DNA of 64,000 nt from Clostridia bacterium. GTDB lineage: Bacteria > Bacillota > Clostridia > Christensenellales > SZUA-584. The notes under the pieces were generated by a model. The model did no database searches. It saw nothing but the letters and a program-made list of their open reading frames with translations, and was not told the origin of the DNA. Made by a program: the position numbers and the translations under genes. Of this stretch, positions 56,801 to 64,000 are shown one piece after another. The stretch lies in NCBI GenBank assembly GCA_018648645.1, contig JABGQS010000009.1:16653-80652 (forward strand), given 5' to 3'. Positions within the stretch are counted from its first letter, which is position 1. Every line of letters begins with the position of its first letter.

Positions 56801-57527
56801 CACCAGAGCCGGTGCAAACGCAACCACGCTCGTAATGCGCAACATCGCGCACAGCGACATAGGCGAGAGCATGAGCGAGTTTGCGCGCCTCATCGACAAC
56901 AGCCAGATTCTGATGCTGCCCGGCGGTTTCTCGGCAGGCGACGAGCCGGACGGCAGCGGCAAGTTTATCGCGACTGCACTGCGCGGTCCAAAAGTAAAAA
57001 AAGCCGTCCACGCTCTTCTCAAACGAGACGGTCTTATCCTCGGCATATGCAACGGCTTCCAGGCGCTCATCAAAGTCGGTCTTGTGCCATACGGCGAAAT
57101 CGTAGACATGCGCGAAGATAGCCCAACGCTGACATTCAACAACATCGGCCGCCACGTATCCACACTTGTGCGCACACGCGTTGCGTCCAATGCGTCACCG
57201 TGGCTCGTAATGACAACTCCGGGTGACATCCACACCGTTGCAGTCTCTCACGGCGAAGGCAGGTTTGCCGCCACCGAAGTAGAGGCAAAGCGTCTGCTGC
57301 AAAACGGGCAAATCGCCACACAATACGTTGACGATAACGGCATACCAACAATGGGCAGCGCCAATCCAAACGGTTCGCTCTACGCTCTCGAGGGTCTGCT
57401 AAGTCCCGACGGCAAAGTCTTCGGCAAAATGGCTCACTCCGAGCGCTTTACTCAGAGCACACTAACCAACGTTGACGGCGACAAAGATCAGCACATCTTC
57501 GAAAGCGGAGTTAAGTATTTCTTGTAG
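53829..57527 (+). CDS. purL: Phosphoribosylformylglycinamidine synthase, single-chain form
   Basis: 1232 residues. Makes FGAM from FGAR, ATP and glutamine in purine synthesis. N-terminal PurS-like region (about 1-110), two AIRS-type synthetase halves (FKNETHNHPTEIEPFGGAAT; GGKNQLTPTQAMSAKVAADG), and a C-terminal class I glutaminase domain (about 975-1232) with GTNCEYDSASAFTRAGAN, the nucleophile Cys in ILGICNGFQALIKVGLVP, and His-Glu in VSHGEGRFAATE. Complete. This one-chain type is shared with many Clostridia. No other pur gene is adjacent. Confidence 0.96.
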   Translation: MPMVKRIYVEKKEGFNIAAKQACEDFQTILGKTSLKFVRILIRYDIEGISDSDFDAAAHTVFSEPAVDTLYTDKYNMGESDLSFAIEYLPGQYDQRADSAAQCTELLTRNARPLVKCATVYVMDGISDSDMQDIKSYVINPVDSRQASETLPETLKETLSEPPDVEIMDGFRDLDADGLAAFLTEYGLAMNPADIACIRDYFKTDEQRDPSMAEIRVIDTYWSDHCRHTTFLTKLENVTFDDEQTATLYDEYNKARAFVYGDKAATRDINLMDIATLYSKEAKKLGLMSDFDESEEINACSIKQKVTVDGKSENYLIMFKNETHNHPTEIEPFGGAATCLGGAIRDPLSGRSYVYNAMRVTGSGDPRASIENTMPGKLPQRKITKDAAHGYSSYGNQIGLATGLVNEIYHEGYEAKRMEIGAVVASAPAKNVKREVPQSGDIVLLLGGATGRDGCGGATGSSKAHDMESIDTCGAEVQKGNPPVERKLQRLFRNSEFSTLIKRCNDFGAGGVCVAIGELADSLTINLDNVRKKYEGLSGVELAISESQERMAIVIDAKDEAKVMSLAAKENLHINKVADITDDGRMVLSWRGKTIVSLKRSFLDTNGAVATADVHVADAQTDIFSEPFTGDFSERMKQIVSDLNICSQKGLIEMFDSTIGASSVTMPLGGKNQLTPTQAMSAKVAADGQCDTASLFSYGFDPYLTEKNPMLGSVYAVIMSLAKLTATGGDTNRAWLTLQEYFERTTSKQSWGKPLAALLGAWWAQKNMGTPAIGGKDSMSGTFENIHVPPTLCSFAICTEDADNVISPEFKQSNNLLYRVRIERDEHGMPIFDDVKAKYASVYQAIKDKKVVSAYAVERGGVLAGIAKMALGNGIGATLNPDNLDELSQKAYGDIILESGDLSLGYEVIGKTGGDALMMAQESISLADLQQGFEQPLSSVFPAYSKSEAEAPNKLYKYTNVYTYSGQKATPTVVIPVFAGTNCEYDSASAFTRAGANATTLVMRNIAHSDIGESMSEFARLIDNSQILMLPGGFSAGDEPDGSGKFIATALRGPKVKKAVHALLKRDGLILGICNGFQALIKVGLVPYGEIVDMREDSPTLTFNNIGRHVSTLVRTRVASNASPWLVMTTPGDIHTVAVSHGEGRFAATEVEAKRLLQNGQIATQYVDDNGIPTMGSANPNGSLYALEGLLSPDGKVFGKMAHSERFTQSTLTNVDGDKDQHIFESGVKYFL

Positions 57528-57593
57528 GTATCACAAACAAAAATCGCATCCATTTTTGTGAAGATAAACACTCTTTAGTGCATCCAAAAAAAG

Positions 57594-57616
57594 AAAGCTC
57601 CCCTTTTAGAGCTTTT
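57594..57616 (+). terminator. Weak terminator behind purL
   Basis: AAAGCTC-CCCTTTTA-GAGCTTT followed by TCC, with A-rich sequence before it. Confidence 0.4.
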
Positions 57617-57634
57617 CCTCCATGCCTGCTTGAA

Positions 57635-58233
57635 CTAGTCGTTTGAATCTATAAGGTAGTACATTTCATCTGTCGGTATCTGCGGTTGGTTCTGCTGCCA
57701 CGCAAGTACATTCTCCTCCGCTTGAATCTTCTGTTTCTCGTCCTCACCCAAGTCGTAATAGCTAATCGGTTTTGTACCGCCCTCATCATACGGCTTTTCT
57801 GTCGTCACCGGCTTTTGTTGTTCTATAGGTTGCGGCTGTATGCCTCGCATCGCCCAATCGTCCGCTTCAAAGTTGCTCTTCGGCGCAGTATAGCTGGTGA
57901 CGGTCTGCGGCCGTACCGTGCCAAGATCCGCCGTGCTCGGCACATAACTCATTACCTCGTTGTCAAGCTCCTTAGCTTTGCTCAAATACCCATTCGAACC
58001 AAGCCCATACGCATCAGTCAGCTCGTTGTCAAGCTCAACCAACCCCTTCTTTGCTCTCGCAACGTTTTGCGTGTTGATAATCTGGATTTCGTCAGTGCCG
58101 GTCGACAGCTCGTTCCAATCCCATATGCATTTTCGGGGTTCCTCGCCATCTGAAGCGACTCGTCCGTTACCCTTTTCGCGCCACCTGTGCCTTGCGAATA
58201 TGCGTATGTTATACTCGTCCCAATCTCTAGCAT
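57635..58233 (-). pseudogene. Chimeric fragment of a large-protein gene of the right-end locus
   Basis: Two reading frames meet here. From the ATG at 58233 one frame encodes AYSQGTGGAKRVTDESLQMA and then RNPENAYGIGT, the same 25-residue unit found in the 62195->64000 protein, before running into nonsense. From about 58120 on, another frame is protein-like (ELSTGTDEIQIINTQNVARA...) and continues to 57635 as a 135-residue Pro/Glu/Gln-rich C-terminus ending DEMYYLIDSND; its only start is a TTG at 58042. The junction lies at GATTGGAACGAG, which recurs with one change 105 bp upstream. No usable RBS precedes either frame. Probably a broken remnant. Confidence 0.55.
58112..58187. repeat. Distant copy of the 75-bp repeat
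   Basis: This stretch differs at about four of 76 positions from the tandem units at 63851-64000, 5.7 kb away. It encodes the same peptide in the first frame of the chimeric fragment. Confidence 0.85.
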
Positions 58234-58256
58234 ATTGTATAAAATTAACACAGAAG

Positions 58257-58284
58257 AAATAAGGGGCAAAACTAATTGCCCCTT
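58257..58284 (-). terminator. Terminator behind the 86-residue membrane protein gene
   Basis: On the minus strand AAGGGGCAA-TTAGTT-TTGCCCCTT followed by ATTTCTTCT; immediately after the stop codon at 58288. Confidence 0.65.
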
Positions 58285-58287
58285 CTA

Positions 58288-58548
58288 TTACTCATTAGAA
58301 TCATCTTTTTTAGATTCCTCTTGCTCATCGTTATTTTCTTGCTGTTTCCCGCGTCGCTTGAACCACCTGCTTAAAATAACCACGAATGCTACACAAAGTA
58401 TTTCATAAATAATTAAACTTTGTGCAATCCATAGCGGAAAACTTCGGGCATCATTATATCGCCAAACAAGCATAATAATTGTACCGATAACTGCCGGTAT
58501 TTGAGACAAGATTAGTAGTTTGTCAATTTTTTTTAAAATAATATTCAC
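58288..58548 (-). CDS. Two-helix small membrane protein S4 (putative immunity-like partner)
   Basis: 86 residues starting at GTG in a GTGA overlap with the stop of the large gene upstream; GGGAGGA lies very close, so start is uncertain. Two membrane helices flank a short loop WRYNDARSFPLW, and the C-terminal tail is charged (KRRGKQQENNDEQEESKKDD). The WR...PLW pattern, helix spacing and basic segment after helix 2 match the 60-residue protein at 62009-62191, which likewise directly follows a large paralogue. Function not known; immunity is inferred from gene pairing. Confidence 0.65.
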   Translation of the reverse strand: MNIILKKIDKLLILSQIPAVIGTIIMLVWRYNDARSFPLWIAQSLIIYEILCVAFVVILSRWFKRRGKQQENNDEQEESKKDDSNE

Positions 58549-60194
58549 TCCTCCCTATCATTTATAAGAATACCAGTGTCTCCGTTATCCTCGTATGTTA
58601 CGGAAATTACTAGATTGCTATCCGTAATTTCATGATCCTTAATATGGTCTGCAATTGCATCCCACTCTTCCTTATCACTAGCCACATGATTACCCCATAC
58701 CGCTCCTCCAATTCCAATTATTGCTCCAACGATTAGAGCAATTACAAGAGCTACGCCTCCTGTAGCAGCTGTTAATGTGGTCGCAGCTACAGCAGTTACA
58801 GCTGTTGCAACTCCTCCTGCTACTACTCCTCCCGTTGTAATATCTTGTCCCTGTTGTTCTAACATTTCTTCTTTTGCTTCGCTATATGCAACCATGTAGT
58901 CAGCAAAATTGGGTGGTATTTCAAATGAATAACCTTCATCCGTAGTCTTGAGATTTGTTTTATCCAATAAATAAGGCTCTATTCTTCCAATGATATGTTC
59001 ATTTACTCGATTTGTAAATCTTTCGTCGATTTGATTCGATGTCCATATGTGTTCCAAATAATCATTTCTTAAATCATTAAGATTAATATCCTCGAGAGGT
59101 ACATGTTCACCATAAACATCAAATATACGTTGCTTTATATCCCAATCCTCACCATCCTCCCATCTTTGCAATGCAAAATTAAATTCCTCTAGACCATAAC
59201 CGATAACCTCTTTTTCCATTTCCTTGAGCAAGGTTTCAAAGTCATATTCCACTCTCGAGACGAGCTCTGAAAGATTCAAATCCTCAAGGTCAGCATCCAT
59301 AATTTTTTCTTTCTCTTCATCTACCATTTCTGGGTCATTAATATTTGTCCAATCAACTAATGATATTTGACTAGTGTCCCCTAATTCCTCATCAATCCTA
59401 CCCTGCACTGCTAATGTATATTCTTCTTCTTCAATCACATCTTCAATATTATCAAGATTTGCTAATGCCTCATCGTACGTAAATCCTGTTTCTTCTTTTA
59501 CTTCTTCTAGCATTGTGTTTCCTAACTCGGCTACTTCATTAGCTTCATCTGCATCCATTTCTGTAATGTCTATGCTAGATATGTATTCACTAACATTTTC
59601 ATATTTTTGCAATACAGTTTTTATTTTAATTAGGTCCACATGGCTATTATAAAGCAATTCGCTTTGCCCTTCGTTCGGCTCCCACGCGCCGCCTGCATTA
59701 AACATGTCATCAACTAAGCTTTGAGTCGGAATAATCGGCTTCTCCTCTCCTTCCACTTCTACCGCCTCAATATCCGGCTTGCTGTACCCCTTCCCTGCAT
59801 AGTCATCTGGCCGGCTGCCCGAGTTCGCAGGTTTCACTTCCTCTGCCAATATATCCGGCTTGCTGTATCCCATTGCTGCATAGTCGTCAGGTCGCGTCCC
59901 ATTGCCTTTCGGAATATTATGCACCGCATAATCATCCGGTCTGCTATCCTCTGGTTTCTCTCTATCACCCACATACATAGGTTCATCATCGTTTGGCGAA
60001 AACAACATCCTTTCATTGCCTCCACCGCTACGAAGTCCACCATTGCTATTGCCACTCACGCCGCCAGTGCCCTGCGCATACTTGTGTGCGTCGGCCGGGT
60101 TTTGTTCCCCCATGCCCATCGCGTGCTGCAAACCTTTGTCGTAGTCACTCACGCCGCCTGTACCTAGTTCACCTTCCGTTTCATTGTAACACAA
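58545..60194 (-). CDS. Large acidic protein B with glycine-rich hydrophobic C-terminus
   Basis: 549 residues, starting at TTG (60194) behind GGCAGGAG. The N-terminal 130 residues are low-complexity: two (L/Q)GTGGVS motifs, then three SRPDDYA/GYSKPDI units. A highly acidic helical middle (about 190-430) follows, then a long Gly/Ala/Val stretch (about 450-500; TTGGVVAGGVATAVTAVAAT ... GAIIGIGGAVWGN) able to span the membrane, and a 45-residue tail. The part from about residue 330 onward aligns with the 62195->64000 protein (GLEEFNFALQRWEDG...DI...YG...L.D..LNDLRNDY; PYL...T..GYSFEIPPNFADYMVAYS). No signal peptide, no known domain. Confidence 0.75.
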   Translation of the reverse strand: MCYNETEGELGTGGVSDYDKGLQHAMGMGEQNPADAHKYAQGTGGVSGNSNGGLRSGGGNERMLFSPNDDEPMYVGDREKPEDSRPDDYAVHNIPKGNGTRPDDYAAMGYSKPDILAEEVKPANSGSRPDDYAGKGYSKPDIEAVEVEGEEKPIIPTQSLVDDMFNAGGAWEPNEGQSELLYNSHVDLIKIKTVLQKYENVSEYISSIDITEMDADEANEVAELGNTMLEEVKEETGFTYDEALANLDNIEDVIEEEEYTLAVQGRIDEELGDTSQISLVDWTNINDPEMVDEEKEKIMDADLEDLNLSELVSRVEYDFETLLKEMEKEVIGYGLEEFNFALQRWEDGEDWDIKQRIFDVYGEHVPLEDINLNDLRNDYLEHIWTSNQIDERFTNRVNEHIIGRIEPYLLDKTNLKTTDEGYSFEIPPNFADYMVAYSEAKEEMLEQQGQDITTGGVVAGGVATAVTAVAATTLTAATGGVALVIALIVGAIIGIGGAVWGNHVASDKEEWDAIADHIKDHEITDSNLVISVTYEDNGDTGILINDREE

Positions 60195-60228
60195 TTCTCC
60201 TGCCTCTACTAGAACATTTTTTCACAAA

Positions 60229-60263
60229 AGGCAAAAGAAAAAGCCCGCTTCACGGCGAGCCTT
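60229..60263 (-). terminator. Terminator behind small membrane protein S3
   Basis: On the minus strand AAGGCTCGC-CGTGAA-GCGGGCTT (one bulge) followed by TTTTCTTTT. It separates S3 from large protein B. Confidence 0.65.
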
Positions 60264-60270
60264 TCTAGCT

Positions 60271-60621
60271 TTAAGAGTCTCGTTTCTCAGCATTACTTTC
60301 CGACATTATCTTCGCAATCCCTTCCTTATCCTCATTTACCTCTTCAAACTTAGTAAAAAGGTAAACGAGCGGTATATACGCGATAATTAGCACTATACCA
60401 CAAATGATAGTAATAATTATTTTTGCTAAGGTATCTCCAGAATCAATCAACAGGGATATTAGTAAGGAAGAAAAAAACCCGATTAATATTCCAACCAATA
60501 TAACGATCCTCGGCACAATATCTTTTTTCTTGTACGTCCTTCCGTCTCTATCTGTAATCACATCCTTGTTTTTTGCTACACCTCTGAAATACGACCGAAA
60601 ATCTGGTTTGCTTTTTTTCAT
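60271..60621 (-). CDS. Two-helix small membrane protein S3
   Basis: 116 residues. A charged N-terminal part (FRSYFRGVAKNKDVITDRDG and RTYKKKDI) is followed by two helices (about 37-58 and 68-92) and an acidic tail ending GIAKIMSESNAEKRDS. Clearly paralogous to S2: shared VTD(R/K)(D/N)G...Y(K)(K/R)(K/Q)DI, LVYL..KFE.V, and GIAKI.S. AAGGAGATATAGA before the ATG. Unknown function. Confidence 0.7.
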   Translation of the reverse strand: MKKSKPDFRSYFRGVAKNKDVITDRDGRTYKKKDIVPRIVILVGILIGFFSSLLISLLIDSGDTLAKIIITIICGIVLIIAYIPLVYLFTKFEEVNEDKEGIAKIMSESNAEKRDS

Positions 60622-60673
60622 TCTATATCTCCTTGTTAGTGATCAGTACAACCCAAAGGATTATTCCCATGAT

Positions 60674-61009
60674 CTATTCCTTCGATTTACCATCCGATAC
60701 TATTTTCGCAATCCCCTGCTTCTCTTCATCATCCTCAACCATTTCAAACTTTGCGAGTAAATATACTAATACTGGATAACCCAACACAAATACAACAAGC
60801 GCGATAATTGATATTGTATTTCTCAATTGGGCATCTGCATAATTTAAAAAACGTAGCAGTAATAGTATTGGCAACGCGACACCCGCAATTATTAACCTGA
60901 GTGCTATATCCTGCCTTTTATACTTTATCCCATTTTTATCAGTCACCTCACTATTATGAGTCACTACACTCTTTAAGTAAGCCCAAAACCCTGGTCGCTT
61001 CTGTTTCAT
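60674..61009 (-). CDS. Two-helix small membrane protein S2
   Basis: 111 residues from the ATG at 61009, which has AAGGAGG five bases upstream (a GTG at 61024 would include the RBS). FWAYLKSVVTHNSEVTDKNG then YKRQDI, two helices, and a tail ending EKQGIAKIVSDGKSKE; paralogue of S3. It follows large protein C by 19 bp (18 untranslated bases before its start and 5 before the earlier GTG). Confidence 0.7.
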   Translation of the reverse strand: MKQKRPGFWAYLKSVVTHNSEVTDKNGIKYKRQDIALRLIIAGVALPILLLLRFLNYADAQLRNTISIIALVVFVLGYPVLVYLLAKFEMVEDDEEKQGIAKIVSDGKSKE

Positions 61010-61028
61010 TTCTGCCTCCTTCACATTA

Positions 61029-62005
61029 TTAGTTCGTAAAATAGTCTACATCATCTAATGGATTATTCTCTCCGGGTGCCATTCTGCCTCGTATATACTC
61101 ATTCTCTCCATTCGAGTTTTTAATTACGATGTCATATTCGAGATAAAAACCTCCAACTGGTTCTTCTGAATTCTGATATTGCTTATTTGACGCGTACTGT
61201 AAAGCTCCTGTAGCTCCAAGAGCAACCAAAGAAGGAATAATAAAAGGAGCCGTTATTACAGAAAAGGTAATCCCAATTCCCCACATAGCATCATCAGATT
61301 GACTCTTCTCCTGTTTATATAAATCTCTAGCTTCTTTGTCTGTTAATCGCACAACATCAAACCCTCGTATCTCCACATTTGATAAATCAATCGCCTCCCC
61401 ATCGCCATACGCATTTTGAATGATATCTGTAATGTAATCATCACCAATATGGTCAATCACTTGCTGCAACATTACATCCTTTTCCTCGTCGCTTGGCTCC
61501 TTGGCTTTCTGCTCATCATCCAGTTGCTTAGCCAAACTGCTGCTAGAATCAAACTCGCCTAGTTGCTCCATCAGCCCCATACGCTCTGGTGATATCCCCA
61601 TGCTCTCCATGGAATCTGCTGCCTCTTGCTCACTAAGCAATCCAGCATCAAGCGCTACGCCCACTGTGCCATCTACAAATGGTATGCTTGGCATTCCCGC
61701 AGGTTGATTCATGCTAATTGCCAAATCCTGCACTTTTTCTAGCTCAGCTTCATCAATCCAAAATACTTGTTTATCATGCTCAAACTGTCCAATAACAAAA
61801 TTAGCATTCTCGCTAGTATCTTCAGTATACTCACTAACTGTTATTTGATCTACCAGACCAGCAAGTTGAGTATTGCTAATCACTTCCTCTAATATATCAC
61901 TTTCTTGTACATTTTGTGATGTAAAATAATATGTGGTTCTTAAGCCAGTAGCATTGAAATACTCAATTGCTTCTCCCTCGTTTATTTCTTGATATTGACC
62001 ATCAT
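61029..62005 (-). CDS. Large protein C, reading frame displaced at its start
   Basis: The coding frame is protein-like from about 61995 to the stop at 61029 (roughly 320 residues): NEGEAIEYFNATGLRTTYYF, an acidic middle (QQLDDEQKAKEPSDEEKDVM-like), a hydrophobic C-terminal region (WGIGITFSVITAPFIIPSLV) and a soluble tail. It has no start codon in frame near its beginning. The ATG at 62005, six bases behind AAGGAG, lies in another frame that stops after seven codons, so a single-base indel near 61985 would restore it. Alternatively a -1 shift at A-AAA-AAG (62021-62015) at the end of the preceding gene would fuse the two. Downstream resemblance to proteins A and B is weak. Confidence 0.5.
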
Positions 62006-62008
62006 CCT

Positions 62009-62191
62009 TTACTCCTTTTTTCGCCCTCTCTGAACTCCAATGTATATTGAAGCAAGGACTAAAAAGATTATCATAGTTATTATAGCCCACAGCGGCGCTC
62101 TTTCCCCAAAGGTCGTTCTCCAGAAAACTATAACAAATACTGCTCCGGCCATCCCTACCCATAATACAATTTTCCCTATAAGTGTTTGCAT
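62009..62191 (-). CDS. Two-helix small membrane protein S1 (putative immunity-like partner)
   Basis: 60 residues starting 3 bp after the stop of large protein A, with AAGGAG six bases upstream located at the end of that gene. Helix 1 (about 6-24), loop WRTTFGERAPLW, helix 2 (about 34-53), basic end GVQRGRKKE. It shares WR...PLW and topology with S4. The last codons contain A-AAA-AAG just before the stop, see protein C. Confidence 0.65.
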   Translation of the reverse strand: MQTLIGKIVLWVGMAGAVFVIVFWRTTFGERAPLWAIITMIIFLVLASIYIGVQRGRKKE

Positions 62192-62194
62192 CTT

Positions 62195-64000
62195 TTACTC
62201 CTTCTCAATTTCGATAATATCAACTCGATCGTCGTGTACTGAAACAAATAGCGGCTTATCAGTGTCAATATAGTGTTCTAATGCACTTGCAGTTTTATCC
62301 CAAAGGTGCTTTTTATCCAATTCTCTGCCGCCCATTATTGTCATTATCGAGATTAACGCTCCCGCTGCTGGATTTCCAGTGATAAAGGCTACAGCAACAC
62401 CTGCCCCGGCCCCTAACACATCTGTCATTTCAGAGTCAATAAGTGGTGCACCTTGTTCCCCTGCGAATGCAACAGCGTACTCAATTATATCTGGCGTTAA
62501 TGTCATATAGAAACCATCGCCAGTTTCCACAAACTTCATCTGCTCCTCAAGATAAGGTCTCATTGTTTCGTGATACTTCTCCAGTTTTTGGTCTCGTGCA
62601 TCCAGAATAGGTTTAATTAGGTCGTCCTCATACTTTTGAGAGTCCCAGCAGTATTTCACGTACTCGTCCCTAAAGTCATTAAAATCAAGATCCTCATCAT
62701 CAAGAAGCATCGTGCCACCATATGTTACTGTAAGCAGTGTTTGTATATCCGAGCTATCTCCTTCCATCCACGCCTGCATTGCATCGTCGAAATCGGCTAG
62801 CCCCATATTAATAGTGTCCTGCTTAATCTGTTTAAATCCCGGTATTGCCTCAATTTCACTATTGGTCTCGTTAATTATATTCTGAATGTCGTTCTCGGCT
62901 CGTATAAATAACTGCATTCCATCCAAGTCTCCGAGTTCCCCATCCATTGCGATTTCATAATTATCTTCATAGTGCTTTCTACCTGCATCACCTTCAGCTA
63001 ATTCTAGTTTACGGCTTCCAAGCGCCTCATCATCTGTATACTGGGCTATCATATCCTCATCCATATTCTCATATTCTGAGAAAAACGCAGCTCGTAATTT
63101 CCTTTTCTCATTAGCTGGCAGAAAATCATATGCAATTTCCTTTTCCTCATCTGAAAGTACAGCATATTCTGCGTGGCTCATTCCTCCAGATAATATATCG
63201 TATACGATTGCGTCCTTTTCTTCATCTGTAAGCAAAGAGTATTCTTTACCGCTCATTTCTCCAGATAGCAAACCATAAGCCAATGCATCCTTTTCCTTGT
63301 TTGATAGCAAATCAAATTTTTCGGCAATTTTTCCTCCAGTTAATAAATCATCAACGTCGCCTGTTGCCTTGCTATAATATTCCAGCTCATCTGCTCTTTG
63401 ACCAACCAAATCCACGCTATTATTCTGCCAATCAACCGGCGAGTCATCATAGTCTTCCAGCTCACCAAATCGTTCCGCCGCTTCAGCTTTTACAGCTTCT
63501 ACTTTCTTATACTCTTCAAAATTACCTTGCTCTACAGCCAATAAATGATCTGCCTCTCCCAAGGTCATCCCTGTTTCCATCTCTGCCTCATTAAGCAACA
63601 TAGCCGCCTGCCCCCAAGTCGAGCTTTCATCAATCGCACCATTTTCGCCTCGTGCCGCAGTCTCAATGTTCGCCATTATAGTTGCTTGGTCACTTACCCC
63701 AGTTTGCTCTTCAATTATGCTAAAAGCAATGTCGAATGCAGTCACCGCTTGCTCCGCTTCTCTCAATGCTGGCGGCTTATAGTTCCCCGACACTCCGCCT
63801 GTGTGTTGCCCATACGCATTTTCCGCAGTCGACTCATTTCCTCTCACGCCGCCTGTTCCAATCCCATATGCATTTTCGGGGTTCCTCGCCATCTGGAGAG
63901 ACTCGTCCGTTACCCTTTTCGCACCGCCTGTTCCAATCCCATATGCATTTTCGGGGTTCCTCGCCATCTGGAGAGACTCGTCCGTTACCCTTTTCGCACC
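62195..64000 (-). CDS. Large acidic protein A with 25-residue N-terminal repeats (runs off the window)
   Basis: At least 601 residues; the frame is open to the window edge, so the start is outside. The N-terminal part carries repeated units GAKRVTDESLQMARNPENAY-GIGTG and further GTGGVRG and HTGGVSG motifs. A long acidic helical region contains about 2.6 copies of a 26-residue unit (LLSNKEKDALAYGLLSGEMS..., LLTDEEKDAIVYDILSGGMS..., VLSDEEKEIAYDFL). The C-terminal 250 residues align with protein B, including GLADFDDAMQAWMEGD, PYLEEQMKFVETGDGFYMTL and a glycine/alanine hydrophobic segment (GAGAGVAVAFITGNPAAGAL) before a 45-residue tail. No known catalytic motif. Confidence 0.75.
   Translation of the reverse strand, partial: GAKRVTDESLQMARNPENAYGIGTGGAKRVTDESLQMARNPENAYGIGTGGVRGNESTAENAYGQHTGGVSGNYKPPALREAEQAVTAFDIAFSIIEEQTGVSDQATIMANIETAARGENGAIDESSTWGQAAMLLNEAEMETGMTLGEADHLLAVEQGNFEEYKKVEAVKAEAAERFGELEDYDDSPVDWQNNSVDLVGQRADELEYYSKATGDVDDLLTGGKIAEKFDLLSNKEKDALAYGLLSGEMSGKEYSLLTDEEKDAIVYDILSGGMSHAEYAVLSDEEKEIAYDFLPANEKRKLRAAFFSEYENMDEDMIAQYTDDEALGSRKLELAEGDAGRKHYEDNYEIAMDGELGDLDGMQLFIRAENDIQNIINETNSEIEAIPGFKQIKQDTINMGLADFDDAMQAWMEGDSSDIQTLLTVTYGGTMLLDDEDLDFNDFRDEYVKYCWDSQKYEDDLIKPILDARDQKLEKYHETMRPYLEEQMKFVETGDGFYMTLTPDIIEYAVAFAGEQGAPLIDSEMTDVLGAGAGVAVAFITGNPAAGALISIMTIMGGRELDKKHLWDKTASALEHYIDTDKPLFVSVHDDRVDIIEIEKE
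63851..64000. repeat. 75-bp in-frame tandem repeat
   Basis: Two exact-length 75-bp units (63851-63925 and 63926-64000) are nearly identical and encode the 25-residue GIGTGGAKRV... unit. The array continues out of the window. Confidence 0.9.

Noticed and set aside
57635..58042. 135-codon frame with TTG start as an independent gene
   Set aside because: The frame is protein-like well upstream of the TTG and there is no RBS; interpreted as the tail of a broken larger gene.
62006..62162. N-terminal 50 codons upstream of protein C in its own frame
   Set aside because: That stretch is a shadow of the S1 membrane protein gene; its sequence is not protein-like, so protein C is not taken to begin there.

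Overview
The window looks like the chromosome of a low-to-mid GC Gram-positive bacterium of the Firmicutes, most likely class Clostridia. The grounds are the Gram-positive S10-spc-alpha ribosomal gene order with a KOW-domain gene next to map, zinc-type S14, L36 and L24 proteins, an adenylate kinase with a four-cysteine lid, an ECF transporter module behind rplQ, an NfeD/FloA pair, RemB beside gyrB-gyrA, and a one-polypeptide PurL. This is inference from gene content. No rRNA gene was seen and no tRNA gene was recognised.

Layout. 1-18.7 kb (minus strand): the complete S10-spc-alpha supercluster runs rpsJ through rplQ, then a fused EcfA1-EcfA2 ATPase, ecfT and the start of truA. One consensus promoter and a leader of about 215 nt precede rpsJ. 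19.2-24.4 kb (mostly plus): a small membrane protein without a normal start codon, an AT-rich PASTA-like lipoprotein, a GNAT enzyme and an NfeD-FloA lipid-microdomain operon. 24.5-38.3 kb (minus): serC-serA, recF, a membrane protein / amino-acid kinase / GT-C-like operon, two NanA-type lyase paralogues, GNATs, rsgA, a degenerate LCP lipoprotein, and an apparently free-standing structured RNA with its own promoter and terminator (about 34.40-34.59 kb). 38.6-45.7 kb (plus): mreB, an LCP cell-wall ligase, and five related DUF4064-like membrane proteins, three with zinc ribbons, interrupted by an FTR1 iron permease. 45.8-53.7 kb (minus): nadE, a solute-binding protein with a long leader, gyrA, gyrB, remB. 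53.8-57.5 kb (plus): purL.

57.6-64.0 kb (minus) is the accessory region and the best candidate for an undescribed system. Two large acidic proteins with glycine-rich hydrophobic C-termini are paralogues of each other (62195->64000 and 58545-60194). Each is followed at once by a two-helix membrane protein, and these two small proteins share a WR...PLW pattern. A third large protein, out of frame at its start, and two further paralogous two-helix proteins lie between them. A chimeric gene fragment carrying the same 75-bp DNA repeat lies downstream. The architecture resembles polymorphic toxin/immunity loci, but no known toxin domain was recognised; that reading is inference.

How the genes fit together: the first 18 kb supply translation machinery, Sec export and ECF vitamin uptake; the centre covers serine synthesis, DNA repair, cell shape and wall assembly, iron uptake, NAD and purine synthesis and DNA topology; the right end appears to be a fast-evolving membrane-protein locus.
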